Of a DNA stretch of 64,000 nt, positions 49,295 through 60,646 are shown piece after piece (within the stretch, counting starts at the first letter, position 1; each line of letters begins with the position of its first letter). The stretch is from positions 39,226,501 through 39,290,500 of the forward strand of contig CM065387.1 of the NCBI GenBank assembly GCA_033060915.1, written 5' to 3'. Below the pieces are notes generated by a model, which was given only the letters and a program-made list of their open reading frames with translations, did no database searches and was not told the origin of the DNA. Both the position numbers and the translations under genes were made by a program. This DNA is from Euryodendron excelsum. Lineage: Eukaryota; Streptophyta; Magnoliopsida; Ericales; Pentaphylacaceae.

Positions 49295-50441
49295 TGATTC
49301 ACTCTCCCAAATACACGTTGAGTTGGAGTTTTCCCCGCAAGAGCATGGGTGCCAATCGAAGTAAAACCGGCGAAGCCCGGTATCGTTCTCTCCCAAGGAC
49401 CGAGCCCAATATAGGCGTGGCACAAAGTGAAACCAACACAAACGGGAAGAATTAGCGAACTACTTAACAAATCGGAACTATACTAAAAATGAGACCGAAA
49501 ATTGTTTGGTTGGAGGTATGTTGTAAACTACTTGAACTATGCTAATTACACCTAGAATTGAAAGTAATTACGCTAAATTGGTGACAATTGATAAAAGGGG
49601 CTTGGATACAATTGATCAAATCTACCAATTCTCTAAAAGTGTCTCAATGGGGGGTTTTATAACTCAAATTAAGGATTCACTCCGCGGAACCTTCATTCAG
49701 AAGATTTAGACTATATAAATTGGGATTCATGCTCAATTGGTTGTAATTAATGATCAATTGCTAGGAATCTTAGGTTCAAATCATAATTTGTGCAATGCCT
49801 ATACCAATCAATGAGTTGTGCATAGAAATTACCAAACGTGATTATGAATCTAAGTTTTCTTAAGAATTACAACACAATTGAGATGAATTTGAAGAATTCA
49901 AGAGATGAAACATTGAAGTGTATATACCTCCATTGAAGACTTTGAAGATTCTTGGTAGATCTTCACAATTGCATCCAAGGAAGAGTCTAGCTACTTGATT
50001 CCATAAGACTAAGCAAGAGTGATTGAAGATTTCTCATTGAATTAAGAAGAAATGAGTGTTTGTTTACAAGGAAAATACGAGAAAATGTGAGAAAATACAA
50101 GGAAATATAGATCTAACCCACTTTCTCTCTCTATATCTAATCCTAACAGAAAATCTAAGCTAAATCTGATGATTCCCCCAAAAATCGTGTCATTTTCCGG
50201 ATATATAGCTGAAAAATAAGCACATGGGGGGCCGGGACCGTACGTACGGTCCAAAATACCGTACGTACGGACTTCGTACGGTGCCCAATACGCTGAAAAC
50301 AGCCTTTTGAAGTTTGAAAATTTGGCAGACCGTACGTACGGTTGCACCACAGTACGTACGGTGGAAAACAACGTACGTACGGTGAAAACAGCGTACGTAC
50401 GGTTGGCTTCACCGTACGTACGATCAAGCCACCGTACGTAC
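49295..50441 (-). repeat. 3' LTR, distal part
   Basis: Begins on + with TGATTCACTCTCCCAAATAC and matches 63218-64000 at a constant offset of 13923. From about 50238 to 50441 it carries eight GTACGTAC-containing words, mostly accgtacgtacggt. It continues at 58147 after the viral insertion. Confidence 0.9.
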
Positions 50442-51044
50442 TAACCCAGGTAGTAAGCCTCAACGATTTATAGGCACGCCCAGAGGGTCAACCAGACGTT
50501 GTTTGCGGCTTATAACAAATAATAAATAATGAAAGCAATTAAAACCAACCAATAAGGCGGTATAATCATAAAATAAAAGAAGATAATGAACAAGCAAATA
50601 ATTATTAATACTAGATTTTGCAGCATTGAATATTGAAATTGAAATTAAAGATTGAAAATAAAATTACATAAACAAATTGAAAATTACATAAACATTTGAA
50701 GATTACCAGGTAATATTTGGAAATCACTGATACTTGAACTTGAGATCTTGATTACAGAAGAATTCTAGAGAGAGAGAGAGAGAGAGGTTGGACTCGAAAC
50801 TTGGCCTGGGCTCCAAATGGGAGAGTCAGTGCTTAAATAGACAGAAAAGGAAAACTGGAACTGTTGAAATAGTGACGGTTTGTCGGTTGCCAAACTGGAA
50901 CTGTTGAAATAGGAATTGTCGGTGGCCGCAAGTTGTTTGTCTCTTGTGAATAGTGAATAGTGAACAGTAAAAGTCACTTTTATTGTAACAGTGTTGACTT
51001 TTTGCTGAAATTTGTCAAAAGAGCACCGAAAGTTGATGGTTTGA
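50442..51044 (-). promoter_or_regulatory. Viral promoter and leader region
   Basis: On the minus strand a TATA-like box CTATTTAAG (50840-50832) is followed after about 45-65 bases by a CT microsatellite (50786-50767). Upstream of the box there are two identical 21-bp direct repeats (50852-50872 and 50892-50912), placed like an enhancer. Transcription from here would run off the left end of the insert into the LTR, because the genome was opened just in front of the primer site. In the circular form the leader would continue at 58138. Promoter role is inferred. Confidence 0.5.
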
Positions 51045-52391
51045 TCAGTGGGGTGTCTGTCTTGCTTTGATCACTTCCTGTCGACTTTTGGAGCGAGTTT
51101 TGACTGGAGTGAAAATGCCAAAACAGTCATCTTCATTGTCCTGGGCAAGATCTGTAGAAGATACTTGAGAATCTTGATCTGGATTGGATGGAGAAGCCTC
51201 ATCATCACTATCAGAGAGAGATGATAAGGTTTCAAGCAAGTGTTGGCGAAGCTCCTTCTTGGATTTGGCTGCAGCTAATTGAGGAATTAATTGGCTACGA
51301 TTGAGGAGAAATTGGGGATCAGATGCCATAGCAATGGCTGGGTGTTGTTGAAAGAATTTGTGAACTGTTTGAGAGGTGATAGTTTGGGCAGCAGGCCAAT
51401 TATCCCACCATTTGACCTGAAAGCTTTGGGCAAGATAGGAAAAAGAATTTTGAGAAATGATGGTATAGTTCCAAGCACAAATCCATGGAATGGAAAATTG
51501 AATCATAAAAGGTAAAATGCAAGGGAATTTGGATAAAGCCCGATCAGGTATGAACTGGGTTTGACAGAGAAGGAATGCTTCATGGATAGATGGAGAAAAA
51601 ATTTGAGGTACGGACCCAAAGTGATTCCACCACAAAAAGAACCAATTTGGAAAAATGAAAGGAAAGTCCTTTTTGAAGGTAAACATCTAAGAGTGACTGA
51701 ATTTGGGATTTTGAAAGAAGAAAGTATTGAACCAGGCTTGTTGGTAATCATAATAATTGAAAGTAGGAGGGTTGTAAACTTCAGAAAAACGGCGGGAACG
51801 GAGAGGATGAGGCCCCCATTGTTCTTGGGTTAAGATTTGGTTAATGTAAACAGTAGAATAGGCAATGTGGGTTTTATCAGGATTATAATGATTTTTGAGG
51901 GAAATGGAATCAGTGTCAATGAGGATAAATTCATAAAATTGTTGGGTATGTAAAGGGGAGATTTGGAGAAAGTGTGTGTTCTGGGCAAACACTCTAGGAG
52001 AAATTTGAAATGGATCCTCATTCCATGTTTGATTTTCCAAAAAGACAATAGTTTGTTCACATTGAGTTTTGAGAAAATATTTAGATTTGACTATGGGGTT
52101 ATTAGCCACCACAGAAGAAGAAGAAGCAGAAGTGGGGTGAGAAGCCACCACAGAAGAAGCAGTAGAGGGGCGAGGAGCCACCACTTGTTGTTGTTGGGAA
52201 ATGGCGGTAGTTTGAGCATAAGTTTGAGATAATTGTTGAGTTTGGTCAATAAGTGTTTGGTTATACCAATCACTGGGAGACATGGGAGGAGGTGTTTGGA
52301 GAGGAATTGGTTTCATGGCATAAGAAGCTTTGGTTTTAGGTTGAGTTTGAGCAGGGGCTTTGCCGGGATCTCGACTGGGTTTAGGAGGCAT
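51045..52391 (-). pseudogene. Viral ORF2, function unknown
   Basis: One frame from the ATG at 52391 to the stop at 51045, about 448 codons, with a single in-frame TAG at 51687. It overlaps the end of the pol frame by about ten bases. The N-terminus (MPPKPSRDPGKA) is proline-, glutamine- and serine-rich up to about codon 95. The centre is rich in aromatic residues (WFFLWWNHFG and KWWDNWPAAQ). The C-terminus is acidic and serine-rich (SSLSDSDDEASPS). An additional ORF after RNase H is described for many Florendovirus genomes, and no role is known for it. The frame is the best-preserved in this copy. Confidence 0.7.
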
Positions 52392-54655
52392 GGTGTGAAT
52401 CTCCCTGTAAGAATTCTCGAGTAAGAAAATCTGGAAGTGAATTATCAGTGCCTTTAATGTAAGCGATTTTAAAATCAAAAACAGAAAGAATAGCTTGCCA
52501 TCGAGCAAAGATTTGTTTAGAAGCTATATTTTCTACATCTTTAAAAATAATATTTTTGGCAGCTTGACAATCAATACGAAGTAAAAATTCTTGATTTAAC
52601 AAATCACTTTGAAATTTGGAAATACATAAAACAATTGCTAATAATTCCTTTTTAATAGTGCTATAATTCTTTTGAGTAGGATTCCAAGTACCCGAGGTAA
52701 ACCTAACTAATTGTTCTTTGTTATTGAGGACTTGTTTAAGAATACCACCATAACCTATATCAAAGGCATCTGTTTCAACTATTTTGAAAGCAGTAGGATT
52801 GGCTAGGGTGAGACAAGGCAGGGTTTGAACGTATTGCTTAAGGGTTTGAACGGTCTTAGTATGTTCATTAGACCAAGCAAGAGGGTCTTTCTTAAGACGT
52901 TGCCTGAGAGGAGCAGCAATTTGACTTAAATTGGGATAAAAGTCAGAGACATAATTGAGACTTCCTAAAAACCGTTGCAATTGATTTTTATCTTTAATTT
53001 CATCAGGAAATTTATTAGCAAATTGGATAGATCTTTCAATAGGCGTAATTGTACCTTGATAAATATAATGTCCTAAGAACCTGACACGAGTTTGAAATAA
53101 ACTAATTTTCTATGCAGAAAGAACTAAACCAGTGTGTTTAACAATTTTAAAGAATTGTTCAAGATGTGTCCAGTGTTGAATAATAGAATTAGAAAAAATC
53201 AAAACATCATCAATATAAACAATTGTGAATTGAGAATGGGGATTGAAAATATCATTCATAATTTTTTGAAATTTAGAGGGAGCATTTTTTAAACCGAATG
53301 GCATTACATTCCATTCATAATGTCCAAAAGGTAAAGTAAATGCAGTTTTATATCGATCTTATTCAGCTAATTGAATTTGCCAAAAACCAGATTTCATATC
53401 AAATTTTGAGAAGATTTTTGCATGACAGAGATGTTGAAGAAGATCTTTTTTATTGGGAATAGGATACCGAATCCATTGAAGAGCATCATTTAAAGGTTTA
53501 TAATTAATTACTAAACGGGGAGCACCTCGTTCAATCTCAACATTTTTATAAACATAAAAGGCAGCACAACTCCATGGAGATCTACTAGGGCGAATTAATT
53601 TTTTATCAAGTAAATCCTGAATTTCTTTTTTACAATATTCAAAAATTTCATGGTTCATTTGGATTGGACGAGTTTTGGTAGGAATTTTGGCATCAGAAAA
53701 ATCAGAAGAATAAGGTAAAGTAACAACATGTTTGTGCCTAGACCAGAAAGCATTGGGTACATCAGAACAAACTTCTTGTTGTAATTTGGTTAAAAATTTA
53801 CCGATGGCTAATTGTAAAGTACCATTTTGTAAGCTACGTTCAATTTGAGTATTAATTTTTTCTTCTTTTAAAAATAATAAGTGTTTTTCTTTTCGAATGA
53901 TAAGATTGAGAGTTTTATGGGAAATAGCAAAATTTTTTAAAGTATTGAGATCTTTGGTACGAGGAGGACTTACAAAGGGAAAAATAATTTGATTATTATT
54001 AAGAGTAGTAGTGATACCTTTAGTAGTAACTTGAAAGGGTTGTAGAAGACTAAGGAAAGGAGTCCCTAATATAACTTCTCTGGAAAGGTTTTTGACAAGG
54101 ACAAAAGGAGTTTTGATACATACATTATTATTGCAAATATGAGCAGTAGAAAGTTTATATTATATTTGGAGTGGAGTTCCACTAGCAGCAGAGAGACATT
54201 CACGTGTTTTTTCAAAATATTTAGTAGGGATCAAACCTTCTTGAATACAAGTAAGATCTGTACCAGAGTCAAAAAGGGCAATAGTGTCAAATCTAAATTC
54301 TTGGTTAACAACAAGAGTAATTTTAACATTCCATTTTTGATAAGAGATTTGGGAAAGTAAGAAAATATCTGTAGGATTGGGAATATTAGGCTGGCTAGAA
54401 GAAAAGGAAGAGTGTTGAAGTAATAACACTTGATTCTTAAGATTATCAAGATTAATTTTGGAAATATTATGTTCAAGTTTTAAATCACGTAATTCTTTTT
54501 TCACAGAGTTGATTTCAGTTTGTAAGTCTTGAATAGTTATAGGGGAAGACTTAGAAGTTTGATCAAATCTTTTGAGAATATCATTAAGATTATAAGGGTT
54601 ATTTAATAATGAAATATCTTGGGTAGGTTTGTCAGCAGAAGTTAAACTTTGTTAA
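52381..54655 (-). pseudogene. Viral protease, reverse transcriptase and RNase H
   Basis: Pol continues in one frame from about 54655 to the stop at 52381, broken by stops at about 54160, 53359 and 53110. The N-terminal part is a coiled coil (about 54560-54420). The aspartic protease motif LFDSGTDL lies near 54275-54250. Reverse transcriptase blocks: LVINYKPLN (about 53515), FSKFDMKSGFWQI (about 53395), MPFGLKNAP (53304), and the catalytic YIDD at about 53217-53206, all intact. RNase H shows ETDAFDIGYGG, the Glu in KKELLAIV, DCQAA and a final Asp in DNSLPDFL. The enzyme would copy the pregenomic RNA into DNA (family knowledge). The stops make the copy inactive. Confidence 0.9.
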
Positions 54656-57167
54656 GTTGGAGTAAATAATCTTTTTTAACTTGAGAATCAGAAATTTTAT
54701 CTATAACATCAAGAAGTAATTCTTGTTCTTTTGTAATAACATTAATAGTACGTGTGGTTGGACATTGACAATTGGTTTTTATAATTTGGTCAGGTTCAGG
54801 AGAAGAAGAAGAAGTATGAGGTTCGTCTTCGTCAGAAGAAGATTGGGATACAATTTCATCTATTTGTAATGCATCATCAGAGAGGGAAGGATTATCAGAA
54901 GCATCAGAGTTTAAGAATAAATGCATAAGTTGTTGTTTAAGTGTTTCATCAATATCTAAGGAATTAATTTTTTGATTCATTCGACACTGATTTTTATAAC
55001 GGCCAACTTTACCACATTTGTAACATGTGGGGACTTTTCTGGTGTGTTTAGAAACATGTTTAGGTTTAGATGGAGAAGTTTTAACAGGAGGTTGTGCATG
55101 GGGTTTCTGGTAAAAAACATTAGAACTTGGTTTGGGTTTTCGAAAGAATCATCGTGCAGAAGTAGTGCGAGGTTTACGTCGGGAAGGGGGTATGATTTGT
55201 GTGGTATTTTCAAATCCAAATTGTTGGCAAAAGGTACCTAATTCACATTTGGAAGTGGCTAAATCCTTTTATAATTGTTAGTTAAGTTTGAAGTTGGTAC
55301 AAAGTTCAAGACCTTGGGTTTGGATGGCATTAATTAAGTCACCATAAGTGAGTTGTTCATAAGGGACAACGCCATTGTTGTTTTCTTTGAGTTTGTCTTT
55401 GACTTTTTGAGAAAATAGTTTGAGAAGACCATCTAAAAATTTTTCTTTCCAATGTGTTTGACGGCAATCATCACGTAACATAACTTTAGTTAAGAAAACA
55501 TCTTTATACCAACGAAAATCTTGAAGTTTTGGACATCTAAGATTATTGAGGATTTCAGAGGTAACAGCTTGGACTTTGGAAGGACGCCCTAAGAAGTGCC
55601 TAGAAATGGAACAGATAAGGGTACTAACTGCATCTTCAATTGTTTGATTGTTTTCAGTTTTGATGGGTGTACCATTTGAATCAGTTTTGATTGCAGTAAG
55701 GATTTGAGTACGTTCACTAGAGGTGAGAAAATGATCCCACTATCCTTTAAGATGACTAGTAAAACCAGCAACTAAAGCTTGAGCAACAGCAAAATCAGAA
55801 GATTTTTGTTTAGTTTTGTAGGCTAAAGCAACCATTGTCATTTTTTGGAGTTTGTTAAGAATATGATATTCAGTCATACCATCAAAATTCCATTCATAAA
55901 TAGTACCACCATGATAAGCAGCTTGATTGAATTGATTTCTTTCTTCATATTGCATATCAGGAAGAGTATGACGAGGATAATAATTTTTAGTGGTATTGGA
56001 TTCATAGCGGTTTTGATATTTCCATTTTTATTTTTTATTCTGGGTAGCATTAAGTTCTAAAGGTTGGGAATCATTAATGGTTTGTTCAATTGCTTCAACT
56101 TCAGAAAGGGTTGGTTGAGATAAAGTATTAATAGTTTTAGAAGTAGATGGAGGTGTGTCAGGTGCAGTGATACCACGGAGAACATGATCAAGTTGTGCAA
56201 GTTTGTGATCAATTTGAGAAGAAAAGTCTTGATTACTTAATTCATTTTGAAGATGTGAAGGGACTTCATGTGGTGTAAATAGAGGGGTTTCAGTAGTGGT
56301 GAGTGTAGTGACTTGATCTTTGCTGATAAAGTTTTCTACAAGAGTTAATTGGTTACCTATAGTTTTAAGTGTTTGATTTGTAAAATTATTTTGTTGTAAA
56401 ATATTAGAAATATCTTTGGTATTAGGAGGTGAAGTATCAGGCTTAAGTTTGAAAGGGGAAGCAGTAATAATACCAGATCGGTGTTGAATATGAATTTCTT
56501 CTAGAGGGGGATGAATATAAGGTTTAATAATATCGTTGGAAGTAACCCATTGATTTTCAATAGTGGTAATAAATTTAAATTGGTCAAAATAATTAGAATA
56601 ATATTCAAACCAGTCAAAGAAACTTAAATAAATTTTGTTATTTTGAACAAACTGATAATATTCTTCACGTATAGGAAGGCGAGCAATTTCGTCAAAGGTT
56701 TTTAAAAACCAATTCTTCTTTTGTATATTTTGGGGAGAATTAAAATCACAAACTAAAATAGATTTGTCAAAAATAAATTCTTGTTCTATCATATTTATTT
56801 GAGGATCAAGAGGAGGATCTGGAAGCATTTGAGATAGTGTGGGAGATTGGGGAAAATCATCTTGTGTATAAATAGGTTGTGCAACATTAGAAGTTGTGAC
56901 AGATTGTAAGACAGGAGATCTAAAATGCATTGAAGAAGAATGAACAGAGGAAAAAGAACTCCTAGGTCGGAAAGATTGAAATTGAGTGCTAGCAAATGAT
57001 CCAATATCTGAGAATCGTGGTCGAGATGACCCTGCCGTAGTATTGGTGAATTTGATACGAACACTGCCATCAGTGCTTTCATGAATATATTCTAAATTTT
57101 TGTTTTCTATGGTTGTAGATGGAACTTCATTGTTTAAAGTCCATTCTAATGGGAGATTAACATCTTC
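54642..57167 (-). pseudogene. Viral capsid region with zinc knuckle
   Basis: Continues the movement-protein frame after a TGA at 57168-57170. Stops occur at about 56028, 55740, two near 55265-55278 and one near 55150. The capsid core is recognised by the block YKDVFLTKVMLRDDCRQ..WKEKFL (about 55515-55440) and the following GL..L...KVKDKL. The knuckle CYKCGKVGRYKNQC near 55030-54990 keeps three cysteines in the C-x2-C-x9-C spacing, but the zinc-binding His is Arg. Downstream is an acidic, serine-rich tail (SSSDEDEPHTSSSSPEPD). Two of the stops are TAG or TGA where a Trp codon is likely. This is where the frame shifts to pol. Confidence 0.85.
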
Positions 57168-57860
57168 TCAACGTATGGTCTTGGGAGTACTAATATTGGA
57201 GTCACTATTCGTATAAATAAGGAGTGTTTCGCCTTTGGGGCTTGTGATCTTACAACGTGGATCTATAAGTGTAGTCATGGCTTTGAGATGGATTCGATAA
57301 ATAATGGAAAAAGGGATATTGCCTGGTCCTAAGTCATAACCAGAAATTTTAATTTTAAGTGTGAGGACTTTAAGAATACCAGTATCTTGGAGACATACAG
57401 CATATCTGGGATAACAATCAAAATGGACAGGCCCACTATAAAGACTTGTTTCAATTAAACCTAAGGTACTGTTGATAAATGTTGTGTGTCTTTTATCTTG
57501 TAAAGTTAAAAGAATTGCAGTATTTTGACCCTGACGGGTTAAGGGAACAACAACTACTTGTACTAATCCTAAGTGTAAATAATTGTATTTTTGTTGTTTG
57601 TATTTGTTAATAAGATTTTGATTGAGAAGTTGAATTTGTTGAGATGATTCTATAAAAGGAATTGTTTGTTCGACAGTTTTAATAGTATAATTGGACAAAA
57701 AATTAAAGGGTTTAATTTGATAAACTTGACGAACTGAGACACGAGGAGGTGTCCAATTGAGAGGAGGAAAACATTGTTCTTCTTGGTTAAGTATTGAAGT
57801 GTCATTACTACTATGAGATTGCCTAGATACAGAAGACATGGTTCTCATTAAATGATTCAT
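57168..57860 (-). pseudogene. Viral movement protein region
   Basis: Opens at the ATG at 57860 and ends at a TGA (57170-57168); the capsid region follows in the same frame, so the TGA is probably a damaged Arg codon in a longer polyprotein. The central part has the look of the 30K movement-protein superfamily as found in Caulimoviridae: LHLGLVQVVVVPL, LLTLQDKRH, a GLIETSLYSGPVHFDCYP block and SGYDLGPGNIPFSI (57320-57280 region). Such proteins open plasmodesmata for virus spread (family knowledge). This piece is free of internal stops. Confidence 0.85.
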
Positions 57861-58120
57861 TAGGGAACTTAATTGTTTATCATTTAAGTATTTAGATTCA
57901 AAATTATATAAAGATTAATACCTATGGGTGATCTAGATGTATCCTAGCCGATCAACGTTTTACACCTACTGCCTCAACCTTGGGACTTACAACGGCTATG
58001 CGACTAGTTGGTTTACAGGTTCATCAGATAACACAGAGGATAAGAATCAGATATATAACTTGAAAACAAATACATGAAAGATTCATAATAAGTGACTAAT
58101 AAATACAATTACAAAGAACT

Positions 58121-58134
58121 TGGCTCTGATACAA
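58121..58134 (-). other. Viral primer binding site, tRNA-Met
   Basis: On the minus strand the sequence TTGTATCAGAGCC matches the initiator tRNA-Met complement TGGTATCAGAGCC at 12 of 13 positions. It lies four bases from the right end of the insert, so the virus genome was opened almost at its minus-strand start site. Confidence 0.85.
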
Positions 58135-58146
58135 TTATGTACGTAC

Positions 58147-58495
58147 GGTCAACTTATTTTGATAAATTTTCAAAAGTTATATGAAATCGATATATTATGG
58201 ATTCCGGTAGCCTTTCTGGTTTGGGAGATATTGCCCTTCAAAGTTTCAGCTTTGTGCGCTTTAACTAGTTGTACCACAGCTTTAACAGATTGTACCTTGA
58301 CAGCATTGTCTTGAAAAACACATTCTCCTTTCAGCCGAAATGCGCCCGAAACCCTCCACATTAAGCTCAAAACCTATACAAAGCAAAATATCTTTATTAA
58401 TACTAAAATCTAATTAAAGAGGCATATAAACTCCTAAACTAAGGCTAACAAATGGCAAATTAAGGTGTTATAATTGCACTTTTGGAGTGCAATCA
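58147..58495 (-). repeat. 3' LTR, proximal part
   Basis: Continues the LTR from 50441. On the minus strand it starts TGATTGCACTCCAAAAGTG (right end 58495). Together with 49295-50441 it makes a LTR of about 1.5 kb. The polypurine tract (aagttggggggtg on the minus strand) is directly next to it. Confidence 0.85.
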
Positions 58496-58497
58496 CA

Positions 58498-60646
58498 CCC
58501 CCCAACTTACTTTTTGCTAGTCCCTAGCAAAATACTAAAGCTAAAACAAATATGTACAAATGATAATCTCCACTTTCGTGGGAGTCCCGAATGCATTTAG
58601 CCTATGCATCAAACCTTTAAACCCCTAGGTTGCCCTAGTGGATGAGTGGTGTCTCATGAGGGTTTCCATTGATGATACCCACAAACATCCCTTTATGAGT
58701 TGCAACATTTAGAGGAGATTAAGGAACAACAACTAATCACGCCTCAATCAATGCATTCCACTCTCACTTCTTAATACTTACAAGATCATGCAACATGCCA
58801 TGTAAAAGAGAGGTTTGAGTGAGTGTGTGAAATATCATGATGAAAAGTTCAATTCGAAATATCTCTACACATAAGTCCATCTTTTAAAGTTTTGATCCAA
58901 ACCTCACTAAGAGTACACTCTCAATTAAAAGACTCACATGGTTCTCACAATGATATGTTCAACAATAGAGTAAATGTAAAGAGACACATCAAGTGAACAT
59001 ACCAATTACAAAAACCGACAAGATAGAAGTGTATCGACATTAGCATAGCTCTATGAAAGAATGTTCAAAGTTAAGTATTGATTCAAAGAAATTGACAAAA
59101 TATACTTATACTCTATTGAAAACTTCAATCAAATACAACTTGGATCACCAATCCATGTAAAGGTAGAAATAGCAAGGTAGAAGAGGTGAAGGGTGAGGGC
59201 AAAGAGATAGTAAATGGTCATATCATGTGTGATCAATACATGAAATGGTAAATGCAAAGCAACTATAACTCCTTCCCTTTTTAATCATTTGATACACTCT
59301 TCTCTACTTATTGCCCTTCCTCGAAATATTTTCGCATCAACTTGTTTTTTTTTTTTTCTCGTTTTTTTTTTCGTAAAGAACTCCTTTTTCATTCTTTTCT
59401 TCTTTTCTTTCATCATCCCCCTTTTTTTTCAACATCTAATTTTTTTATACTTCAAGATGTACTTTTTGTGTTGAAATTTCCAAATTGATCTCCCTCTCTC
59501 TTTTTTTTTTTTTTCAACTTTAGTAATGAAGCAATACTCTCTTTTCTCACATAGGCGTCCCTTTGTAATACAAGAGAAGAAATTACTTTGCATTTTTCAA
59601 ATGATAAAAGCAAAATATCAACAAGGGTCAAGGGAAATGTATGGTTTGGTAATGGAAGACTAATGGCTATAAAGAAGAATATGGTATAAGATCATTTCCA
59701 AAGTTGTATAATCGAAGCATTTCATAGAATACAAGTGTCAATATTAAGATCAAAACTCAACTCATGAACCAAATACAAGTATAATGAAGCTATTGAATTA
59801 AATGAGGGTGAAGAATCTATCATTGAGTAAATGTAAACGCTCTAAAAGGCGATAAATGCTCTAAAGCTCACAAGGTAATAATCTCCACTAGTTTAAAGAT
59901 GAATATGCTAGAGGTAGTAAAGATTGATGCTCGTCATCATAATTGTGTACAATAAAGTGGTCCCCTCTACTTAAGCATGAATGAAGCAGAATCTATAAAG
60001 AGATCAAGTATAGAGAGATAATGCATCAATCTTAGCAAAATAAAAGCACATGTTCCTCTCTTCTCATCTCAAATAGCACTCTCTCAAGTTATGTCATGGT
60101 ACTCGGAAGCAAAGAGTCAACACATCCACCATGCAAACTAGATATCAATATAGAAGAATGTGGAAAGAATGTGCTAGACTGTAAAAGGAAATGATACCGA
60201 GACCGTAAGATACTTCAACCTCTTTCCAAGATCCCAAGTAATTGAAAGATCATCATTCAACAAAATACCTGAGAAGAATCAATATACCACAAAGAGATCA
60301 AAGTGTAACAAAAGATATATATGCAATCTAAACTCTACCTCTAACTAAAGGAAATCATGAATTTTTTTTTTTCCATATAGAATAGGGAGCAACACAAATA
60401 AACAAAAATCAAAGTGCAAAATCAAAGAAACAAAAACACAAATAGAAGCAAAACCTCTACTCTCCCCCTAACTAGAAGGATGCATTGTCCTCAATGCATG
60501 AAGACAAGACATGGAATGACATGAAAAGATGAAGGAAGAGGAGTTAGGGTGCCGAATGCACCCCCCCAATTAGGCTAAAAAAAACAAACTAAGAAAACAA
60601 AGAAACAAAAATAACTACTCCTACTCTACATGACTTAAAAAGAATA
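58498..60646 (-). other. Non-coding 3' region of the element
   Basis: AT-rich, with T-runs near 59344-59370 and 59500-59514 and A-rich tracts. No coding capacity is seen. Its layout (polypurine tract, then a long non-coding part, then the 3'-most ORF) resembles that of the element at 41314-42959. Confidence 0.5.

Larger units (their letters stand above)
50442..58138 (-). mobile_element. Endogenous caulimovirid (Florendovirus-like), one genome unit
   Basis: A 7697-bp insertion with the complete caulimovirid order on the minus strand: tRNA-Met primer site, movement protein, capsid with zinc knuckle, aspartic protease, reverse transcriptase, RNase H, then a second ORF and a non-coding region with a promoter-like segment. 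The first frame holds movement protein and capsid without a real start between them, and pol follows in another frame after a single shift; this fits an ancestral single polyprotein, as in Florendovirus and Petuvirus. The additional downstream ORF favours Florendovirus. The copy has about ten in-frame stops and one frameshift. GTACGTAC flanks it on both sides (50434-50441, 58139-58146). It is a fossil and cannot produce functional proteins as it stands. Confidence 0.9.

Noticed and set aside
50238..50441. CRISPR-like array of short repeats
   Set aside because: The repeats are about 10-14 bp with no constant spacers, inside a plant LTR. CRISPR arrays do not occur in such a genome.
50042..50463. 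Overlapping open frames in the palindrome array
   Set aside because: They follow the repeat unit (VRTVRT-type text) and lie in an LTR. No evidence of coding.
51561..52424. Plus-strand frames opposite the viral ORF2
   Set aside because: Shadows of ORF2, with no family resemblance of their own.
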